The position numbers and the translations under genes were made by a program. The notes beneath the pieces were generated by a model. That model worked only from the letters and a program-made list of their open reading frames with translations. It was not told the origin of the DNA and searched no databases. 64,000 nucleotides of DNA from Actinopolymorpha alba DSM 45243 (lineage in GTDB: Bacteria; Actinomycetota; Actinomycetes; Propionibacteriales; Actinopolymorphaceae): the NCBI RefSeq assembly GCF_000373925.1, contig NZ_KB892757.1, forward strand, positions 102,618 to 166,617. Direction: 5' to 3'. Each line of letters opens with the position of its first letter. Within the stretch, counting starts at the first letter, position 1. Positions 59,186-64,000 of this stretch are shown piece after piece.

Positions 59186-59533
59186 TCATGGACCTGGGCG
59201 CGTGGCCTGCCTGATGAGACGTGGGTGTCGCTGCTCTCGGCGATGTCGCTCAGCACCTGCGATGCGGCCACCCGGCACGAGGATGTAGCGCGCGGCGTAT
59301 CCGTCGACGAGCTGCGCGACGATGACCAGGCCGATCGCCATCCCGACCGCGGCGACCGAGTAGGCGCCGGTGACGGTCGTGCGACTGAATCCGGTCTCCT
59401 CGACGATCGGCAGGACGAACGGGCCGATGGTGGCCAGGTACATCTGAGGGCCGACGGCGTTGGCCGTACCACCGCCGACGACCACCCACCAGGGGCTTCG
59501 TCGCTTGGCGGTCGGATGGGTGACAGAACTCAT
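59186..59533 (-). pseudogene. N-terminal fragment of an MFS transporter
   Basis: Starts with SPWWVVVGGGTANAVGPQMY and FVLPIVEETGFSRTTVTGAY, the first helices of an oxalate/formate- or monocarboxylate-type MFS protein, and continues to ARYILVPG. After that the frame is unrelated and stops; about 300 residues are missing. The ATG at 59533 appears genuine, so the gene has lost its 3' part. Confidence 0.72.
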
Positions 59534-59574
59534 GTGGCTGCTCCGGTGGCTCCGCGGTTCTCGGGGCGGGAATG

Positions 59575-60516
59575 TCAGGCGGTCGGGAAGGCGGTCTTCG
59601 TCAGCTCCTCGGAGACTCGCCAGACGCGCTGGGCCTCCTCGCTGCTGCGCAGCGGCGGGTACAGCCGCTGTTCGGCGGGAGGGCCGCCGAGGTTCCCGGG
59701 GCCGCTGGGGCCGTAGAGGGCGCCGGGCTTGGCGCTGGGGTCGGTCGCGGCCAGGAGGGCGGGCAGCTTGGCGGTCTCGACGGTGCCCATCAGGATGCCG
59801 CGAGCAGACATAGCCCGGATCAGGCGGATCTGGGAGGTGTCCTGGCTGCGGCCGAGCTCGGGGCGGGCGGCCAGGAGGCTGGTGGGGGCCACCCCGGGGT
59901 GGGAGAGGTTGCTGGTGACGCCCCACCCGTGGGCCTTGCTGCGGCGGTCCAGCTCCAGGCCGAACAGCCCGAACGCGATCTTGGACTGGATGTAGGCGCG
60001 CATGCCGTCGTACGAGCGTTCCCAGTTCAGGTCGTCCCAGTTGATGGTGCCGCGACGGGCCGCGACGCTGATCTGCGAGGTGACGCGGGCGTGACCGTCG
60101 CGCAGGAGCGGGAGAAGCCGGCCGACGAGGGCGAAGTGGCCCAGGTGGTTGGTGCCGAACTGCAGCTCGAACCCGTCGGCCGTGGTCTGCCGGTTCGGCG
60201 GCCTCATGACGCCGGCGTTGTTGATCAGGAGGTGGATTGGGCGGCCCTCCTCGCGCAGGGTGTCGCCCAGCGCCGCGACGGAGTCGAGCGAGGACAGGTC
60301 GAGGCTACGCAGCGAGACGTTCGCGCCCGCGGCCCGCCTGATCGTGGTGATCGCGGCCTCGCCCTTGCGCGGGTTACGAACGGGCATGATCACCTCCGCG
60401 CCGGCCGCGGCCAGCCGCGCGGCCATCCCCAGGCCCATTCCGTCGCTCGCCCCGGTGACGACGGCGCGCTTTCCGGACAGGTCGGGGACGGTGATGTCGA
60501 TTGGTGTACGTGGCAT
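59575..60516 (-). CDS. Short-chain dehydrogenase/reductase
   Basis: A 313-residue SDR. It has the cofactor motif [18 protein letters not shown] (TGxxxGxG) and LLINNAGVM (NNAG). The catalytic segment has [14 protein letters not shown] and [15 protein letters not shown], where the usual YxxSK reads YIQSK, so the Tyr and Lys are kept. C-terminal extension as in SDRs of the retinol-dehydrogenase-like type. ATG at 60516. Divergent from the truncated regulator. Confidence 0.9.
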   Translation of the reverse strand: MPRTPIDITVPDLSGKRAVVTGASDGMGLGMAARLAAAGAEVIMPVRNPRKGEAAITTIRRAAGANVSLRSLDLSSLDSVAALGDTLREEGRPIHLLINNAGVMRPPNRQTTADGFELQFGTNHLGHFALVGRLLPLLRDGHARVTSQISVAARRGTINWDDLNWERSYDGMRAYIQSKIAFGLFGLELDRRSKAHGWGVTSNLSHPGVAPTSLLAARPELGRSQDTSQIRLIRAMSARGILMGTVETAKLPALLAATDPSAKPGALYGPSGPGNLGGPPAEQRLYPPLRSSEEAQRVWRVSEELTKTAFPTA

Positions 60517-60541
60517 TGGTTCTGCTCCGTCATGTTGTGGT

Positions 60542-61210
60542 TGCCGCGGACCCCAGCCGTCCGAGCGGATGATCGCCTCCATCGCGCAAGGGCTGCACCT
60601 CTCGCTCGACGAACGCGACCACCTGTTCCGGCTCGCCGGGCACAACGCACCGACACGGGGCGTGACCAGCGAGCACATCAGCCCCGGCCTGCTACGCATC
60701 CTCGACCGTCTCGACGACACTCCCGCCGAGATTGTCACCGAGCTCGGCGAGACCCTGCGGCAGACCGCGCTCGGCGTCGCGCTCACCGGCGACACGACCA
60801 GCTACAGCGGCCCGGCCCGCAGCATCGGCTACCGCTGGTTCACCGACCCCGCCACCCGGCGGCTCTACGCTCCCGAGGACCATCCGTTCCTCACGCGCAT
60901 GTTCGCCGCGGGCCTGCGGCAGATCGTCACACTGCGGGGCCCGGACTCCCGCGCGGCGGAGTTCGCCCGTCTCCTGCTGGCCCGGAGCGAGGAGTTTCGG
61001 CAGGTGTGGGACGACCACGAGGTCGGCATCCGCCCGAAGGACGTCAAGCGCTTCGTGCATCCCGAGATCGGCGCACTGGAGCTGACCTGCCAATCCCTCC
61101 TCGACCCGGACCAGTCGCACCGGCTGCTCGTCTACACCGCCCTTCCCGGCAGCGAGAGCCACGAGAAGCTGCGGCTGTTGTCCGTCCTCGGAGCGCAGAC
61201 ACTCCGCTGA
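60542..61210 (+). pseudogene. MmyB-like transcriptional regulator lacking its HTH
   Basis: The family has an N-terminal Xre-type HTH ending in RGPxPSERVLxALAxAL, then an MmyB ligand-binding domain. Here sequence starts at [20 protein letters not shown] and the rest (FRLAGHNAP, then SIGYRWFTDPATRRLY, HPEIGALELTCQSLL) is complete to LLSVLG. About 70 N-terminal residues are missing. A short protein from ATG 60569 could still be made but could not bind DNA through the usual HTH. It lies divergent from an SDR gene, the standard partner layout. Confidence 0.8.
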
Positions 61211-61348
61211 CACCCGCGATCGGACTGGCGCTCCTGAACGGTTCATCTACTGACATGTGATGCTGTGCGCGGTCGGACGAATCGGCTCAAGGGATTGCCT
61301 TCTTGCGGAGGGCAGGCAGCCGATCGAACTTACGTGGCGGTCATCTGG

Positions 61349-62287
61349 TCACCAGGGCAGGGGGTCGTCGCGCAGCCGTGTCTCCCAGAAGGCACGGATG
61401 GCGTCGACCGACTCGGCGGGCAGGGAGCGGTCCGCGCCGGCGACGTTGTCGCGGACCTGCTCGACCGACTTCGCACCCGGGATCACGGTGGCCACCCCCG
61501 GCTGAGCCAGGATGAAGCGCAGGGCGCCGTGCACGGTGCTGGTCCCCGCCGGAAGTGCCTGCTCGAACTCCTCGACGAGCGCGGCCCGCCGCGCGATCTC
61601 CGCACGGGTCCAGCGGCTGCGGACCGGATCGAAGGTGCTGTCCGCGCGGTAACGCCCGGAGAGCCAGCCAGACTCCAGCGGCACGTTGACGATGATCCCG
61701 ACGCCCTTCTCGCCAGCCTCGGCGATCGCGGGAGCCGGCTCCTGGCACAGGGGGTTGAACCGCACCTCGACCGCCTCGCTCCCGGTCGTATCGAGCACCT
61801 CGCGGAGTTCGTCGCAGCTGCCCTCGCGGAGCGAGACGCCGTATGCGCGGATGACGCCCGCGTCCTTGAGGCGTTCGAGAACGCGGTAGTGGGGAGCCGT
61901 GCCGTTCATGAGGTCACGCGGCGGGCTGTGGATCAACAGGATGTCGAGGTGGTCGGTGCGCAGGCGACGCAGGCTCCCCTCGACGGACGCCTCGATCCGG
62001 TCGGCGCTGTAGTCGGTGGTCCCTTCGGGTGTGTGCCCGAACTTCGTGCAGAGAACGACCTGGTCCCGGCGCCCTTCGAGGACCTCGCCGAGGAGTTCCT
62101 CACTGCGGCCGTCGGCGTACGGCGGTGCGGTGTCGATGAACGTGCAGCCCAGGGCCAACGCCTCGTCGACAACGCGATGGGCAGCCTCGTCCCGTGGGCC
62201 GTTCCACCCCGCACAGCCAAGCTGCCAGGCGCCGAGGCCGATCTCACTGACCGCGAACCCTGTCGTGCCGAACGCCCTTGTCCTCAC
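61349..62287 (-). CDS. Aldo/keto reductase
   Basis: A 312-residue AKR: RAFGTTGFAVSEIGLGAWQLG opens the barrel, TFIDTAPPYADGRSEELLG has the catalytic Asp and Tyr, VVLCTKFGH the lysine, and LDILLIHSPP the histidine; IPGAKSVEQVRDNV is the NADPH-binding end. The GTG at 62287 is chosen because GGAGGTG lies six bases upstream. Reduces small carbonyls; substrate not known. Confidence 0.92.
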   Translation of the reverse strand: MRTRAFGTTGFAVSEIGLGAWQLGCAGWNGPRDEAAHRVVDEALALGCTFIDTAPPYADGRSEELLGEVLEGRRDQVVLCTKFGHTPEGTTDYSADRIEASVEGSLRRLRTDHLDILLIHSPPRDLMNGTAPHYRVLERLKDAGVIRAYGVSLREGSCDELREVLDTTGSEAVEVRFNPLCQEPAPAIAEAGEKGVGIIVNVPLESGWLSGRYRADSTFDPVRSRWTRAEIARRAALVEEFEQALPAGTSTVHGALRFILAQPGVATVIPGAKSVEQVRDNVAGADRSLPAESVDAIRAFWETRLRDDPLPW

Positions 62288-62421
62288 CCGTCCACCTCCG
62301 AGCAACACGCACGTGAGCCGCGTCCACGTGATCCACGACGCAGCCTAGGGTGATCCCCGGCGTATGAACCGGCCGCTCGTACGTCCGGAAACCAGGCCAA
62401 TCCAGCGGCCCATGTCAGATC

Positions 62422-62477
62422 GTGGAGACTTTGTTGCCGCGTGAGGTTGGCGGGTTTGGACGTCAAGGAGTCTCCAC
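62422..62477. repeat. Short inverted repeat GTGGAGACT
   Basis: GTGGAGACT (62422-62430) pairs with AGTCTCCAC (62469-62477). It resembles in layout the GTGAAG-type hairpins at 15.80, 23.48 and 32.73 kb and lies in the same kind of gap (62.29-62.55 kb). Confidence 0.5.
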
Positions 62478-62548
62478 TCCCTACCAGATCAACCAGGGCG
62501 GCATTCGCAATTCCGCTCTCAACCCGAAACTGGTCATCTACTCAAGGT

Positions 62549-63259
62549 TCAATCCGAGCGCAGGCGCCACACGCTCGTCAGCTTTGTTTCGGCGTCTTCG
62601 AGTGCTCCCGCCACCGGCATCTCGTAGCTCTCGAGGCGTTCGAGGTGGCGGTGGGGCAGATAGGCGCGCCCCGGGTCGCCGATGAGGACGGCCGCACCGT
62701 GCGACCGCGCCCGGAGGAGGAACGGCAGCACCCGATCGGCGGTCCGGCGTTCGTAGAAGATGTCGCCGGCGAGGATGACCTGGGCATGGACCTCGGCGTC
62801 GACCTGGTCGTCGTCGAGCAGGTCCCTCAGATTGAACGTCAACTCGACCGCGTTCGCCCGGGCGTTGAGACCGGCCGCCGCGCTGGCCAGAGGCTCGATG
62901 TCGTTCGCGATGACCGTTGCCGCGCCGGCCTTGGCCGCCGCGATGGCGACCAGCCCCGAGCCGGCGGCGAGGTCGAGGACCCGCCGCCCGGCGACGACCT
63001 CCGGATGGTCGATGAGGTAGCGCGCGAGCGCCTGACCACCTGCCCACGCGAACGCCCAGTACGGCGGCGGAGCTTCGGTACTCGCGGCAGGCAGCCCGGT
63101 CCATTCCGCCTGCTCGGTTCGTTCCCACAGACTCATCACGTCGGCGGCGAGATGGAGCCGGATCTCGGGTACGCCGGGCACGGGGGCGAGGCGGGTCTGC
63201 GACCGTACCAACTCCTCGAGCGAGGGGTCGGCGCCGAGGCCGTCGAGGTATTCCGCCAC
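62549..63259 (-). CDS. Class I SAM methyltransferase (METTL20/ETFB-lysine-type)
   Basis: A 236-residue methyltransferase. VLDLAAGSGLVAIAAAKAGA is the SAM motif I and VIANDIEPLASAAAGLNARAN motif II; ILAGDIFYE (motif of the D/N-x-x-Y/F type) and LIGDPGR follow. PPYWAFAWAGGQALARYL just before motif I is typical of the METTL20/nicotinamide-N-methyltransferase-like group that methylates lysines of ETFB or ribosomal proteins. GTG start at 63259. Confidence 0.88.
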   Translation of the reverse strand: MAEYLDGLGADPSLEELVRSQTRLAPVPGVPEIRLHLAADVMSLWERTEQAEWTGLPAASTEAPPPYWAFAWAGGQALARYLIDHPEVVAGRRVLDLAAGSGLVAIAAAKAGAATVIANDIEPLASAAAGLNARANAVELTFNLRDLLDDDQVDAEVHAQVILAGDIFYERRTADRVLPFLLRARSHGAAVLIGDPGRAYLPHRHLERLESYEMPVAGALEDAETKLTSVWRLRSD

Positions 63260-63350
63260 CCCCGCATTGTGCCGCCCGGGCGAGCACTCGAGACGTCAGG
63301 CGTCCGCATCGCCGGCCAACAATGTCAGCACGTGGGCAGCGGCGGGCCGG

Positions 63351-64000
63351 CTAGAGGTGAGCAACGGTCCGGGCCACCCACTCCTCGAACCTCGCGTACT
63401 CCAGCCGGGTCGCGAGGGTCGTTGGCTCGGGCAGGTCGAGGATCCCGTCGGCCGCGTCGAGCAGGTCCCAGTAGGGATGGTGCGCGTCCGGTGTCCCGGT
63501 CGCGCGGTAGGCGGCGAGGAACCGGTCGGCCACCTCGGCGCCGTACCTCCCCGCGAGGTTGAGCCGCATCCGGGCGAGGTCGATGCCGCGCGGGCCGAGG
63601 CAGCCGGTCGTCCAGTCGACCACGCCGACGAGCCGGTCGTCCTGCCAGAGAGTCTGCCCCGGGTGGTAGTCGCGGTGGATGAACCCGAGGCTCGCCGATG
63701 GTGGACCGCTCCCCAGGATGGTGAACACGCGTTCCCAGAGGCGGATGTTGGGGGACCAGGCCGGTGGCCGGCGCAGTCCGTCGAGGTGTGGGTCGTAGTA
63801 GGGGCGGTACGGCGGCAGCGCGCGCACCACCGGCAGGTCGACGGCGTGAATGACCCCGAGCATCTCCGCCAGGGTCGTGAGGTACGCCGGGCTCTCTGTC
63901 GCACCCGGCGGCGTGCCGGGCACCCGGGTGGTCAGCAGCGTGGGCAGGTCACACATGGTCGGGCCGGTGTCGGCGGCGAGGAGTCGCGGTGCGGGTACGA
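63351..64000 (-). CDS. Aminoglycoside phosphotransferase-family kinase (partial)
   Basis: The coding frame continues without a stop to the right edge of the window, so the N-terminus is missing. An internal ATG at 63956 gives 201 residues, but upstream codons read VPAPRLLAADTGPT, matching the family. FIHRDYHPGQTLW is the catalytic loop (HxDxxPxN type, with Gln for Asn) and VGVVDWTTGCLGPRGIDLAR the metal-binding DxD-like site. Antibiotic resistance should not be assumed; many such kinases act on metabolites. Confidence 0.87.
   Translation of the reverse strand, partial: VPAPRLLAADTGPTMCDLPTLLTTRVPGTPPGATESPAYLTTLAEMLGVIHAVDLPVVRALPPYRPYYDPHLDGLRRPPAWSPNIRLWERVFTILGSGPPSASLGFIHRDYHPGQTLWQDDRLVGVVDWTTGCLGPRGIDLARMRLNLAGRYGAEVADRFLAAYRATGTPDAHHPYWDLLDAADGILDLPEPTTLATRLEYARFEEWVARTVAHL

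Noticed and set aside
63351-64000. An antibiotic-resistance gene
   Set aside because: The phosphotransferase family is broad, the gene is partial, and no resistance-type subfamily can be assigned.

Overview
The window is very GC-rich and has all the marks of a high-GC actinomycete chromosome: GTG/TTG starts, GTGA/ATGA stop-start overlaps, a DUF222 protein and actinobacterial-type regulators. Order and genus cannot be fixed from the sequence alone. No rRNA, tRNA, CRISPR array, replication origin or phage was found. The last gene runs off the right edge.

Region 1 (1-9.4 kb) is mixed housekeeping and stress content: an ArsR regulator with a VOC protein, a DUF222/HNH protein that has lost the core of its nuclease, a glutaryl-CoA-dehydrogenase-like enzyme, a lipoprotein, a ChrB-N/YkvA pair, a DedA-PAP2 fusion, an NfeD/SPFH pair and a secreted protein. 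Region 2 (9.4-15.3 kb) is a five-gene peptide-type ABC importer operon. Region 3 (16-18.5 kb) is a DHA2 efflux pump with a TetR regulator and a visible operator. Region 4 (18.6-23.4 kb) joins an enolase-superfamily dehydratase, an IlvD/Edd-type sugar-acid dehydratase and a GH39 glycosidase, probably for use of xylose-type sugars and sugar acids.

Region 5 (23.8-52.1 kb) is the most coherent part. It is a dormancy island matching the DosR/DevR regulon of Mycobacterium. It encodes a DevS-like two-GAF histidine kinase with the candidate heme-ligand histidine, a DevR-like response regulator, five universal stress proteins, a DoxX-like membrane protein, a CtpF-like P-type ATPase, a GNAT/acyl-CoA-synthetase fusion, a PPOX-type flavin protein, a hemerythrin, two Acg-type nitroreductases, HypF, a frameshifted Hsp20, a cNMP-binding protein, an Rv1738-like DUF1876 protein, a DUF4389 membrane protein, a class I aldolase, a baeRF/eRF1-like protein, an Rv1733c-like membrane protein and an acetyl-CoA-synthetase-like enzyme. 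About a dozen DosR-type boxes (GGG[A/C]C-N4-G[G/T]CCC, perfect or with one or two mismatches) lie upstream of these genes, and they are what ties the island into one predicted hypoxia/NO regulon.

Region 6 (52.8-64 kb) holds an UMF1-type transporter with a GDPD phosphodiesterase, a leaderless Clp-N/HTH protein with two palindromic operators, an ABC exporter, an NmrA protein behind a MerR-type 19-bp-spacer promoter, then a decayed patch (hydrolase fragment, MFS fragment, regulator without its HTH), an aldo/keto reductase, a methyltransferase and a partial phosphotransferase.

Two layers of dispersed repeats run across the window. One is a palindromic element of about 50 bp present in ten copies at eight loci. 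Several copies lie inside or at the ends of reading frames and are translated without breaking them. The other is a set of intergenic inverted repeats: a composite element of about 150 bp carrying TTGATCAACGG arms, a second family around a TCGGC/GCCGA hairpin, and several long single hairpins.
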